Assembly (NCBI RefSeq): GCF_029784135.1
Contig: NC_073746.1
Coordinates: 288,001,348-288,065,347 of the forward strand
DNA length: 64,000 nt
Source: Toxorhynchites rutilus septentrionalis
Taxonomy: Eukaryota; Arthropoda; Insecta; Diptera; Culicidae
Reading direction: 5' to 3'
The notes under the pieces were generated by a model, which was given only the letters and a program-made list of their open reading frames with translations, searched no databases and was not told where the DNA came from. Positions 33,687-44,059 of the stretch are shown here, piece after piece (the stretch's first letter is position 1; each line of letters starts with the position of its first letter). Both the position numbers and the translations under genes were made by a program.

Positions 33687-35799
33687 TGGTTTAGCCTCCC
33701 AATAAACCGAGAAATTTTCAAGCCACAATGATTCAAACCATGATCGTCATTATTCAAGTTACAGTCTCGCTCCACCTAGCAGACAGCAGTATTTTTCAAT
33801 GCTGATAAAAGACACAGCTGTTTTGCTCGTGTGCAAGAGAAGAATGGAAGATAGATATCGTAAACAGTGGTGCATCTTTTTTCGATGGAGATTTTCATGC
33901 CATCTGGTGAAGAGTACTTCTGTATTTTTGCACTACATCATTCCTGCATCTATCCTGTGGTGTAAGTTTAAAATTTCGAAACGAGAGCGTTACGTTTGGT
34001 GAGCAGGAATTTTAGCATCAATACCTCTTTATCGACTGAACGAAATGGTATGATAACCACTTGCGAAAGACAAAAGGTGTATGAGTAATGTTTGTTACCA
34101 ATTGACCCAAAAACTTTTTTCCATAGCTTGAGTTTGAGCTTGGGTAGACTGTACAATTCGTAGTTGCTCTCCGTGATTGACCTGAACCAACCAAATTGCA
34201 CAAAGAACACACAGAATGACGCTTGGGACTAGCAAATCATTCTCGTTGTGAAATTTTCGGTGATTCGAGCATTAAATGGTCAATAACGACGCCGGCCACG
34301 TCATGACTCAAAAACTTTTTTCCATAACTCAAAAACTGCTTTGAAAGCAAACTATTAAAATCACAAAAAGCGTATGATGCATGTCGTCGGATGATCTTGA
34401 AATCACCATAAATATTGTGCTAGCCCTGGCCTACCTCAGTCTTTTTTTTTGCTACCGTGTTGAACGGACGTGAATGACTGATTGGTTACTTTTTCTGATC
34501 CATCCATTATTTTTTCTGAATTCAAACAGTGTTTCCGGGCTGGAAGTGCAATCAAATTGCAGTGCAACTCAAGCCAGATGTGAAGAAGACATAAGAGTTG
34601 TGTTGCGAGGAAAATTTAAGGTGAAAGTTTGTTCCACAGTTCTGAGTGTTCTTTGGAGCGTTGGAAGTGTAATTTCGCTAAGAGATACTGAGAGAGAAGA
34701 GTTACCATCGATGGGGGTGAGAATGGGTCATGTGGGTGAGATTGAGACAAAAATGGAGAAAGTTACTATTAAGTTAGCTTTGAGCCGTTTCCCGTTCTGA
34801 CCGGAGGAATTTTCGTCAGAGAAATTTCCTTCGACTTGCATTGTGGTCACGCGTATTCTAGAGCTTGCCCCTCGGAATACATTCAAGGTGTGTTATTTGG
34901 CTTAAGAAATCTCAATTAAGTATTAATAAATGACGCGAGTTGATGCATACGTTGAGACAGCAAAAGTTTCACAGGGAACGTTAACGCCAATCAAGAAGAA
35001 GAGCCGTTTAATAGGAGACATATTTTCACTACTTTCAATGCATAATACTTAACTGTAGTACAAACAGTTACTATTTAGTAATTCATCAAAGTTTGATGTG
35101 TAGATAGCCATCAAATAACACCCCAGAAAAATCTCATGCCCAGCATTATACAGAACTACTAGAATGGTAAATATTGAAAAGAATGATTATTCTAAGTTCT
35201 GCCAGAAGTGTTATTGCTGATTTTGAATATAAAAAAAAAAAAATTCGATTGGAATTTCAACTTTTTCGAAATAATCTCACATTTACGCGGAGTGGGGGTG
35301 AGAATGGGTCAAGCATAAAATTGCACATATACAACTAAGCTGCCATGTACATGCAAAAATACACCACTACGCTCACAATTAGTAGCAATTCTCCAAATTC
35401 AACACTAATTACACCGTCCCTAGAAGTGGTTTTTTTCGGGCTTATGAAATGAAATTGAAGGCAAATACTTCGCACGTATAAGGGGAAAAACGTTTGCTTA
35501 GCGACAATTTTGCAGAAGCCACATTTTCCAGAATTGCTGAAACCGCTAAATGAAACCCTTGAAGGCAATCAAAAGAGTAACTTGGGGCATTTATCAGATT
35601 ACTGTGAAGTCGCTACTAAAGAGCATCTCACATGTTCCAAGTTCACCAGAAAAAAAATTAGGACAAATTAAGACAAAAGACAAAATTAGGACAACATGGC
35701 CTGATTCATGATGTCATGATGTGTATCATTCATTGCTTGGTGTTTATGTGGTGCGGCTTGCAAGGCCTGTGACCAACCGCACTATCTCGCAGGAGGACC

Positions 35800-36060
35800 A
35801 TTGTGATACTGTTGTTTTACGACCCGAGTACCACCTGGACTGGGCAAAGACGCTTCGTCAATTCACTGTTTCCGAGTTTTCGTAGCTTTTTTTTGAGAAT
35901 GGCAATGGCCATTTGCTCTTCCCATCACACCATAGACAGTGTTCACCTGAGCCAAAAAAAAGCCTTTGTCGATAGAATTTCTGTCCCGAACGAGAATCGA
36001 ACCCGAAGTCCTCTTCTTGGCGAGCGCCACGCTAACCACGAGGCCATGGGGACCTCAACT
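35800..36060 (-). mobile_element. tRNA-derived SINE
   Basis: On the minus strand an A box (TGGTTAGCGTGG, 36028-36039) and a B box (GGTTCGATTCTC, 35992-36003) are spaced as in a tRNA-type Pol III promoter. They are preceded by CCCCATGGCCTCG. Downstream is a non-tRNA body. The layout resembles tRNA-related mosquito SINEs such as Feilai, but I cannot confirm the family. The exact 3' end and target duplication were not found. Confidence 0.65.
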
Positions 36061-37009
36061 CCTGAGTGAGACGAAAGTAACTAAAGAGGTTTGATATCCT
36101 TCCAGGAACCAGCATCACGCAGAAGACATCGTCGACGACAGATTTAAGAAAAATCTTCATATATAAACATTTTCATCGCACTTCTAGGTGGATTGACACT
36201 ATTTTCGTAAGTAATTCAAGCCACTTACATGTTGTTAAATTATCTTGAAATCATTGAGAAACATAATTAACATAATTCTTAATAGAAAGTAATATTCACT
36301 ACTTTGAGTAAGTTCATCATTAGAGAATATATCTACGTAATCAGGATTGCGTTTTACTCTAATTTACGATAGAACAAAAAGTTCGAAAACTACCTTTTTT
36401 TACCCATTCTCACCGCCATATTTGGTATTTGGATATTCAGTAAGTTCAGTGTTTCAGTATCGCTCTAGGCTCGCTCAACAATACATGTTATGGAAGAATT
36501 GGAAGGGAAGCAGTGGAAGCATTCATGCATCGGTTCTTATCAGTGCTACCAAATGTTTGTACCAAAGAGTTTCATTTCTGAATTTCTTTAATCATTATTT
36601 CTCGCCGGTTATAATTCAGTAGTACTACGTTATAGTACTACGTGGCCCATCTAAAAAAAAGGTTGAGTATCGCTGTGCTAAAGAAATTAAGTGCATATGA
36701 ATATATCGATACCAGTTTTCATTCCTATACAATCTGTTCCAAATAATGTGTTGATTCTCTGAACTCGGTTTTTTTCGAACGACTGAACTTGATACAACGA
36801 CTCTCGACCATTCGAAACTCGTAGCATTTTTTCTTGTTTTTGCTTGCAGCCAGTTTCCATTTATTTTTCATTATGTTTGAACCACGCCAATCTTTCTGTT
36901 TTATTTATGTCCTCTATATGTATTATATTACACAATTTTGTTCCACGACGGTTCTTCGTTAACTTCGGCTCATAATCCGATGATAAAATAAAATGTTTGA
37001 TAAAAACAT

Positions 37010-37230
37010 TTTTTTGTGATAACAGTAAATCTCGAAGTTACATACAATTTCAAAACATTTAAAAAAAAATATTTAGAAACCTTGTGTGATTTTTTAAAAA
37101 CTCAAATTTTGACGTCTGCGACACTAGTAAATGAAGTCCGATTGAGCTGAAATTTTACACATGTTATTATTACGCGGGAATCAACATTTAGCAGGAAGTC
37201 CCGTTCGAAAAATTCGAAGATCACTTTCTT
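37010..37230 (+). repeat. Partial copy of the foldback repeat family
   Basis: CAGTAAATCTCGAAGTT at 37021 and GCGACACTAGTAAATGAAG at 37118, followed by a CATTTAGCAGGAAGTCCCG block, match the layout of 39453-39680. Confidence 0.65.
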
Positions 37231-37432
37231 CCCATACATTCTTTGGCACTCTAATCAGCAGTCTCTGCTGTGTCCTGTAACGAACTAAATGGATATAGGA
37301 GTCAACTTAATGTGGACCTTGCATTGCGCAACAGTAAATACTTTCCTGACCCTATTGGTCTGACTCGGGAACACATACATGCTTTATGACTTTGCGTGGA
37401 TTCTATGTGAAGCAGCCATGTTTTTTTTTTGT

Positions 37433-37472
37433 CTTTATTATAGAGATTTTTAGCCTTAGGCTAGTTCAGCCC
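37433..37472 (-). repeat. Retroposon 3'-tail hairpin copy
   Basis: The minus strand reads GGGCTGAACTAGCCTAAGGC then AAAAATCTCTATAATAAAG. It is a diverged member of the tail family seen at 37530, 40323, 41203 and 44868. Confidence 0.5.
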
Positions 37473-37529
37473 TTGTTTTATGCTTTGTGAACTTCTATTG
37501 CGATACCAGTGTTCACAGTGTGGAATTTG

Positions 37530-37584
37530 TTTTTTTTTCTTTCTTTATTAAAGAGATTTTCAGCCAAAGGTTGATTCATCTCTA
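37530..37584 (-). repeat. Retroposon 3'-tail hairpin copy
   Basis: The minus strand reads GAGATGAATCAACCTTTGGC then TGAAAATCTCTTTAATAAAG and an AAAG-rich tract. GAGAT and ATCTC can pair, giving a short hairpin before an (AAG)-type simple repeat. Confidence 0.6.
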
Positions 37585-37879
37585 AGAATTTGTTTTTTTC
37601 AGTGTCCAATCTGTTGTTCACACTTGCTCGGCCTCGATGTAGGTTTCTATTAATTTGTATTATTTTCTCAAACCCCCAAATCGTAACCCAAGCACAACGA
37701 TAAAACAATTGATTTACCTTTATCATTCAGATGTTTGATGTTTAGACAGTGAACACCAGCACAAAACCAACACTCTTATACATACAACATATACCAAAGT
37801 TATCATATAGACTAGAATCAATGTTGACAACAGCACACCACCAAAACCAAAACACCCGCGAACCCACTCGACGACCTAC

Positions 37880-38088
37880 CATGAGGAATGATCGATGTCC
37901 AACGTTCCGCCTAATCGAACCGGCAGCGACTCACGCGGCACATGAAGGCTCAGTTGTGGTATCGACACAGTGAACACCCGCTCCCGTAGTTTCTCGCGTA
38001 CGAACAGCCGAAGAATTTTGAACGGGGCCTTAAACCAGAGCGGGGCGGTCACAATCAGCACTTTCTTCAGCCTCGCCGGGTAGCCGCC
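37880..38088 (-). CDS. Ptpmeg2: Ptpmeg2 coding exon (end of CRAL-TRIO domain)
   Basis: This 209-bp exon starts in phase 0 after TATATTTCAG and ends TG before GTAGGT, completing a Trp codon with the next exon. It encodes GGYPARLKKVLIVTAPLWFK, then the hydrophobic strand and helix PFKILRLFVREKLRERVFTV and a LPVRLGGTLDIDHSSW end. PARLKxVLIVxAPLWF and LPxxLGG are hallmarks of the C-terminal half of the MEG2 CRAL-TRIO (Sec14) lipid-binding domain, which targets the phosphatase to phosphoinositide-containing vesicle membranes. Upstream exons with the rest of this domain were not found to the right within the window. Confidence 0.94.
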
Positions 38089-39014
38089 CTGAAATATACA
38101 AGAAGAAGAGCAAAAAAAAATCTAATGAGTTAAGATGCAGAAAATTAATAATTAATTGGTTGGTTGGTTGTTGACGCTGTTCGGAATGGTTTTTGTCGAA
38201 GGCAGAAAATCCTAATGATGAAAATTAGAAAATAATAAATCCTTTGAGTGGGGGTCCCACAAACAAAATTTAATCGAAATGAGTTATTTTCGATAATTGC
38301 CAATCGTTTTTGCACTCCGATATGTATGAAGCAGGATATATCGTTTCAATTGATCAAAAATTCAGCACTAGCTTCAACTCACAATCAAACATTACTATAG
38401 CTGTTCACAGACCTCTCTTCTTAACGGACTATCCAAGCTAACAACAGCAACTCGACGAGAAAATCCACAAAGAGTGCCGAAAAGAACTTCTGTGCTGCTG
38501 TTCGCAAATTCATTCGAAACTCGTTTGAGACTATCAGCTGCACCACGTGTGTAAATGACATATTTGGCGCAACTCCACAACAGGAGCTGCTGCCTTGCCT
38601 GCGATCGGGATCTTTGCTTTCACTTTAGATCTCCGAGCAACTGACGCACAAAAGAGAGGAATGGGTTCTTCCTGGCGTTACCGGCAGCCGTACACAACTC
38701 GGCGCAGATGTCCTTCACAAAACAAATGCCCAAATACATGCGAGAGGAAGAATTGCCGTGCACGCATAGAGGTGGTTGCGTCGATGCCCGAGATCCTGGT
38801 TATGTGTGAGAGAGGTAAGCAATCTCGAGAAGCGGCAGTTTATTTCTTCTTTCTGCTTCGGTTTGATCAGAGTCGAAATCGGCATAATACAGTTTGGGGT
38901 CGAATAGTTCAGAACATTACATTGATCATTAATTACGGATGAGATCAGGTCGGTATTTCTCACGGTTTTTGTAGCATGTAAAAATGTAATGTAATGTAAT
39001 AATCAACTGAAATG
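38089..39014. other. Presumed upstream Ptpmeg2 intron, nothing recognised
   Basis: Follows the splice acceptor of the 37880-38088 exon on the gene's 5' side. Open frames at 38395-38580 and 38595-38942 show no domain similarity I can recognise. Confidence 0.4.
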
Positions 39015-39016
39015 TA

Positions 39017-39173
39017 CAGTAGAACCCCGATTATCCGCGAAATAGTCGGGCAAAGTCATCGCGAATAAGGAAAATCGCGGATAACGCAATTAAAGATTAA
39101 AAATTAGGTGCAAACGCAAAAAAAATCAGCATGGAAACTGTGTTCTATCAACACAGAAATCATTGAACTACCC
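39017..39173. mobile_element. MITE with ATCCGCG-rich TIRs, copy 3, truncated
   Basis: Starts TA-CAGTAGAACCCCGATTATC and follows the reverse complement of copy 1 up to ATTGAACTACC. The homology stops there, at the edge of the foldback repeat, suggesting truncation by that insertion. Confidence 0.72.
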
Positions 39174-39180
39174 TATGCAA

Positions 39181-39632
39181 ACTATGCAAAGTATCAGCTC
39201 ATTTGGACTTCATTTACTAGTGTCGCGCAGCCGTCAAAGTTTGGGTTTTTGAAAACTGAAAATTGCCCAAGTAATGAGTAAATGAAATCAAGATTTTACA
39301 CAAAAAACAATTTTGATGCCAAATGTCTTAGAATCGAATAAAACGTCGAGATTTACTGTTATCTTGAAAAAATTTCTGGTGACCAAAATTGACTTTTCAG
39401 ACTAAAAAACGAACAAGTGCTAAAAAGACAATGTTCGACCAAAAAATTGTTCGAGATAACAGTAAATCTCGACGTTTCATGCAATTTTAAGAAATTTATC
39501 TTCAAAATTTTTTTTGAAAACCCCGATTCCCTTTACTCTCCTCTTGGGTTATATTTCGATTTTCAGAAAACCTAAATTTAGACTTCTGCGACAATAGTAA
39601 ATTAAGTCCAAATGAGCTAATACTTTGCATAG
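39181..39632. mobile_element. Foldback MITE (TGCAAAGTAT...ATACTTTGCA)
   Basis: Left blocks GCTCATTTGGACTTCATTTA and AAACGTCGAGATTTACTGTT are repeated inverted on the right (TAAATTAAGTCCAAATGAGC and AACAGTAAATCTCGACGTTT). The element is a palindrome with arms of about 180-190 bp and a short loop near 39370-39445. It has no coding capacity. Partial relatives are at 1281-1545 and 37010-37230. Confidence 0.78.
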
Positions 39633-40733
39633 AGTATTTTATCGTGCAAATCAATATGTCGCAGGAAGTCCCGTATGAAAAAGACGGGTGGGTAATGTCG
39701 GGGACATAACCGGAGTGACGTAGGACTATACAAAGGGGACAGCTTTTGCTAAATATATATTTTAAATATATTGTTTTATTTTCTTCTGCTACGTGAATAC
39801 CTACCTATCTACCTGAAAAATGAATTAGTTTACTGTTTACTCTTCATGAACATGTTTGGGGTTCTGAAAAGAACCTTTGGTGTTGTGTTTTTGCGTTTTT
39901 TTTACAAACTTTCTCAATTTTTTCTCGCTGTCTTATAGTTAATTCTTGATTTTTTTCCGAAGGCTTTGTACTTATTAAATGTTCAACGCCGGGCATCTTT
40001 CGACGTATGCACATATCGTACAATCAAAATGATGGCTGTGATAGGGGATGCATAGGTGGTCATCAGCTCATTCACTATCATATATTTCACTATTGAGCAC
40101 ATTACCCTACCTTAAACTATTTCCGTGTTTCGGAGACGAATGAATTGTAAGATTTGTAGTTTCCGCAAACAAAGTAAATAAAAATGAAAAAGAACTAAAG
40201 TTTTGGAGACTGTCGAGAAATAAACGAGCTATAAGCATTCTGAAAAACCAACAGTAAATACATGGACGAATGACCTTCGGATTAAAGCCCTTTAAAATAA
40301 GAACAGAGCAGCAGGAAATACATAGAGGCGAATGAACTGCAAAGTTCAAAGCCTCTTAAAAATAAAGAAAGAAGAATAAGGAAATACATGGCTCATCATG
40401 TTGCTCCTTAGTTATTTTTCTATACAATGCAGATGTAACGTCATTCATTTTTCAACATCAGTTATCAACCAAAGAAAGCAGTTCTTGCTACCGAAAAAAT
40501 TCGTTAATGCCATCCTGCATACAATGTGTTGTAATTTGAAGCCATTATTAATTCGGAAACCATGCATGGGTTTGTGAAAACTGAATGATCAATTTAAAAG
40601 ACCCCAACCACCAATAAGTTCAAGAACAAGATAAACAAAATAAATCAGTTTATATTATATGTCATATTATGTCTCTTTAGAATGCATTGGTATTGTGAAA
40701 AACTTTCAATAACTCTTCTTTGAAAGGTTCAAT
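39633..40733. other. Non-coding with short repeat remnants
   Basis: A palindrome copy with its GTCGGGGACATAACCGGAG flank lies at 39697-39731 and a retroposon tail at 40323-40380. Nothing else is recognised. Confidence 0.45.
40323..40380 (+). repeat. Retroposon 3'-tail hairpin copy
   Basis: GAGGCGAATGAACTGCAAAG then TTCAAAGCCTCTTAAAA, followed by (AAAG/AAG)-rich sequence. GAGGC pairs with GCCTC. Confidence 0.7.
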
Positions 40734-41090
40734 GGCCCTGAAAAGCGCCGTGTTTTACGGTGGCTGGTTTTGCCACCAAAGCAGTTTGTATAAACAAACT
40801 TTTTCCTTCTTCTACCTGCTTCCGTTTTGCGATTGCGTTTGCCACTCGTTGAAACTAGTTGTTGCCACCGAACCGAATGTGCTCTGTTCTGTTCGGTTTT
40901 GCGGTTTTTTTTATTGTTGTGAGCAGCTTTGCAAGCCAACTCGAGCACTCCGGCGGCCGAAATTCTATAACCGCTATCAGGTATACTGGTGCTCCGGCAC
41001 CAATCCGTTGATGCGATGTGATGTGAAACGATGCCACACAACCACACTGATTTACGGTTTGAAAGAGAATGATATATTTTTCAGCGGATC
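40734..41090 (-). pseudogene. Histone H2A pseudogene, copy 1
   Basis: On the minus strand IGAGAPVYLIAVIEF is followed, after a frameshift, by AAGVLELACKAAHNNKKNR, which is the H2A core around the GAGAPVYLAAVxEY and EVLELAGNAARDNKK segments. The N-terminal third is deleted, the sequence after the KK diverges from H2A, and the frame is broken. A histone-type 3' stem-loop GGCGCTTTTCAGGGCC lies at 40734-40749. Upstream, CATTCTCTTTCAAACCGTA is shared with copy 2, with an AATATAT stretch next to it. It is a dead fragment of a replication-dependent histone gene. Confidence 0.88.
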
Positions 41091-41202
41091 CGCGCCTTTT
41101 GTACTCTAGCGGTACACACTCACAGGATAGAGACAAATCAGCAGACTAAGCCAAAGGGGCGAGTCCAACGAGACGAACGAAAGAGCGTTAAAAGGCAGCG
41201 AT

Positions 41203-41260
41203 AGAGGCAAATGAACTGAAAAGTTTAAACCCCCTTAAAGCCAAAAAGAAGAAGAAGAAA
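41203..41260 (+). repeat. Retroposon 3'-tail hairpin copy
   Basis: GAGGCAAATGAACTGAAAAG then TTTAAACCCCCTTAAAG, ending in (AAG)n. The right arm is mutated (CCCCC for GCCTC). Confidence 0.6.
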
Positions 41261-41502
41261 AGGCAGCGATGGCAAAAAAATACATTCATTACGATTTGTT
41301 CGCTCGTTGGATTCACATGCAGGCTAAAAAGGGTCCTTTTCAGGATCACAAAATTATCTTTAATCTAAAGAGTTTATTGTTTTGTTATCACTCGATATCC
41401 CCATCTTGTTCGGCTAAACCTTCCTGTTTAGCGATTGCGTTTGCCACTCGCCACAGCTTTCACAGTTGGAAAATTTCTTCCCAGCCAGCTTGTGACATGT
41501 TG

Positions 41503-41731
41503 TACAGTAAATTACATTTAATGCGGCGTGCCGAAACACCACTCAGTGTCGCATTGGAGGCGATTTTAACCTGTAATTGAACATTTGCGATGACAGTGGT
41601 ACAGTGTCGACTTTCGATGTGGGGTCATAATTTGGACCTCGAACTTTATGTTTACAAAAATGTCCAACTAAATATGTCGCATTACAGGTCCGTCCAATTA
41701 GCTGAATGTCGAGCTAAATGTAAATTACTGT
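41503..41731. mobile_element. TA-flanked MITE (CAGTAAGTTACATC family), copy 3
   Basis: Runs from TACAGTAAATTACATTTAAT to TAAATGTAAATTACTG, with internal GATGACAGTGGTACAGTGTC shared with copies 1 and 2 in inverted orientation. It inserted between the two H2A pseudogenes. Confidence 0.75.
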
Positions 41732-41948
41732 GCTTTCAATCTAGAAGCAATTTAAAAATTAATGAATATTGAATAATCGGGAAAGTCCCCAACCATAAAT
41801 AAGCTCAGAACAACTGCCAAATTCACATACTCATCATATACTGGCAAACAAATTATGAAAAAATCAATTTGTGTTTTATTATTATTTTGGATATTATTTT
41901 AGAAAGCATTGAACTGTATTTCGTAAACTCTTTTTTGAAAGGTTTAAT

Positions 41949-42381
41949 GGCCCTGATAAGCGCCGTGTTTTATGGAATTTTAGAAAACTTAGTACTCGTG
42001 GTTTTGAAAAAAACCATTTCGAACGCCCTCGATGCCGCCTTATTCTGGATTTGCCACCAAAGAACAAACTTTTTTCTTCTGCTACCAGCTGCCGTTTTGC
42101 GATTGCGTTTGCCACTCGCTGCAACTGCCTGTTGTTGTCTTGATGTCCACCGAACCGAATGTGTTCTGTTCTGAATGCGGGTTTTCTTATCGTCGCGAGC
42201 AGCTTTACCAGCCAACTCGATCACTTCGACGGCCGAAACTATATAACGCCGGCTAGGTGGGCTGGTGCACTGGTACTAACGCGCTCGGCCTAGCTACCCT
42301 TGCGGGGAACTCCAGATCAACACGGTTCGAGCGGGATTTTGCCTTTCCCTTCACTTTTCCTCCTTTGCCATGTCCAGACAT
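41949..42381 (-). pseudogene. Histone H2A pseudogene, copy 2
   Basis: The minus strand starts with ATG (42379-42381) and encodes MSGHGKGGKVKGKAKSRSNR, the H2A N-terminal tail with Arg4 changed to His. Frame is then lost, but AERV, a decayed GAGAPVYLAAV region and VIELAGKAARDDKKTRI follow in order. Downstream of TRI the sequence no longer matches H2A and is shared instead with copy 1 (GTGGCAAACGCAATCGCAAA). A histone 3' stem-loop variant GGCGCTTATCAGGGCC is at 41949-41964. The 5' flank shares CATTCTCATTCAAACCGTA with copy 1, a probable promoter remnant. Confidence 0.9.
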
Positions 42382-42639
42382 GGCTGCTTGGGTTGGTTTG
42401 TTGAAGTGTTTTGATGCGAACCGATGTGGTGTACGGTTTGAATGAGAATGATCGTTACGGCAGCGGAGCGGGGATTTTTAAGCTGACTGGCTGGCTCGAG
42501 AATTACGCATGTGTGAGACAGCGACCAATGTTTCGTTCATTTTTTTCTTTTTCCTTTCCAATGGTGCTTCATTCTATTTCGCTGCTGCTCTGGTTGCCCG
42601 TTTTGGTCGGTACGATTTGAGGAGCACAAAATGGACCAA

Positions 42640-42905
42640 TCAAAAATGGGCACATAGTGCATTTGGACAATGCTTGATATTTCACAATTATTCAATTATT
42701 TATCTCAAGAAAAATTAAATGTTATTCATTATGATAGATGCGTAGATATATTTCCTATCAATTGATGCCAAAACCATTGCGATCTATTGAGAAATGCTCG
42801 AGTTATAAGCGTTCCAAATCTTGCATTTTTTCCTACTTGTTCAGTGCCTAGATTTCCATTTCACCCCCTATATCTTCCGGTTAGACGTAGTCCTACGTCA
42901 AAATC
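42640..42905 (-). repeat. Dispersed palindrome-containing module, inverted copy
   Basis: Read on the minus strand: GACGTAGGACTACGTC, TAACCGGAAGATATAGGGGG, a GGAAATCTAGGCAC block, AACTCGAGCATTTCTCA and CATCAATTGATAGGAAATAT. The same order is found on the plus strand at 44127-44340. The two inverted copies bracket the TTAA element at 42958-44003. Confidence 0.75.
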
Positions 42906-42957
42906 GATATGACGATTTTCATTGGAATCCTTAACTATACGTTTTGCCTCATATTAA

Positions 42958-44003
42958 GGTGAAGGTGGAAGCTAGCCATAAATGGCTGCCACAATGGCGC
43001 TCATTTCTTTCATCTACCTCCCTCACCTCTCGCCCGAAAATCAATAATTTTGCGAAACAGTGTGAAGAAAATGATCGTTTTCGCACACTTCCCATCAAGT
43101 AATATCAACCAAACTCTAATCGATTACTCACAAGATATAAAATTTTCATCTGCTTCCGCACCGTATAGTGAAGAACGTCGGAAAACTCGAGCAAGTGCTT
43201 TGAAAGTTAAATTTTCGTTTTTCAATCTTCTGCAATGGTTTTGTTTGTATTGGTGGAAGCATCGTTACTTTTTCGACACTGATGCCAAACAACATCATCG
43301 AAACAGCTATAAAAACCACTCAATAAAATGTTATTCCGGAGTCATAGCGTCCCATGTCATGAAAATCAATAGAATAAAATTGTGTTGATATCAATACAAT
43401 TATTATTTTTACGTTTAATGGGTCTATAATGTAAGTTTTAGCAACTTTAACATTGGGTAAGAAAATTGTATTGCAGAGCTCGGAACACTGTCACGGCTGC
43501 CTATGCTTTCAAAAACAGTAAACGGAAAAGTATTAAATTCAATCTAAATGCCTCGGCCAACGAAGAGAAGGGTTAAGGCTTTCCAACGTGAATATGTGAA
43601 AACAATACGATCAACGAAGGAAAATATTAAGGAATTATCAACATCGAGTTACTATGCGGAAGAAATTGTTAATACCAAAAGTGCCCCAATTCGCATGTGT
43701 TATAAATTTGCTCATGTTACGCTCGCGTATAATCAGAATCATATGCAAATGCACCTTCTATATATATTTATATTTGCAATTGTTCATCGGAACATATCGT
43801 TCATACATTTTACTTTAGTATTGAATTGTTATTTGTTTTTTTTTCAAATGTATTCAAAGACTCGTGTCAATGAAGCGCCACACAGTCTGATAAGTGAATT
43901 GATCTATTTACGTGTGCTTTGCTCTTCTCTCACAAACACTATTACCCCATTTTTACACGAGGGTTTACCTATTCTACTACAATGGCTAGCTTCCACCTTC
44001 ACC
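42958..44003. mobile_element. TTAA-flanked 1.05-kb DNA element
   Basis: Both ends are GGTGAAGGTGGAAGCTAGCC (inverted), and TTAA lies directly outside each (42954-42957 and 44004-44007). TTAA targets are used by piggyBac and Kolobok elements; the terminus does not match the Kolobok-like element at 47663. A plus-strand open frame (43548-44156) begins MPRPTKRRVKAFQREYVKTI but runs past the right terminus and shows no transposase motif, so I treat the element as non-autonomous. Confidence 0.8.
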
Positions 44004-44059
44004 TTAAAAAAACGATTAAGTCCTAGTCCTAGAGTGTCGTTTTTAGATAAAACAAATTT

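Larger units (their letters stand above)
33025..36675. mobile_element. Degenerate hAT-type transposon in a Ptpmeg2 intron
   Basis: The left end CAGCTATAGTCAAACTGCGG and the right end read inward CAGCGATACTCAACCTTTTT both have the CAGNGATNNTCAAC-type hAT terminus, each going on to a GGCCC/GGGCC block. Flanking octamers GGCTAAAG and TGCTAAAG differ at one base, as expected for an old 8-bp target duplication. No intact transposase remains. Inside are a duplicated segment (33105-33394 and 33440-33686), three copies of GGTGAGAATGGGTCA or its complement (34713, 35294, 36401) and a nested SINE. Confidence 0.7.
31578..37879 (-). other. Ptpmeg2 intron (6.3 kb) with a hAT element
   Basis: Donor GTAGGT (from 37879) and acceptor TCTTCCAG (31578). 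Most of it is the hAT element at 33025-36675. Near its 5' side lie two LINE/SINE-type tails (37433-37584) and a fragment of the foldback family (37010-37210). The 31578-33016 part shows no recognisable element. Confidence 0.9.

Noticed and set aside
40720..41109. 129-residue plus-strand open frame
   Set aside because: It is the antisense shadow of the H2A pseudogene on the minus strand.
42411..42718. Plus-strand open frames upstream of H2A copy 2
   Set aside because: They lie in the H2A promoter-side remnant and adjoining repeat; no domain.
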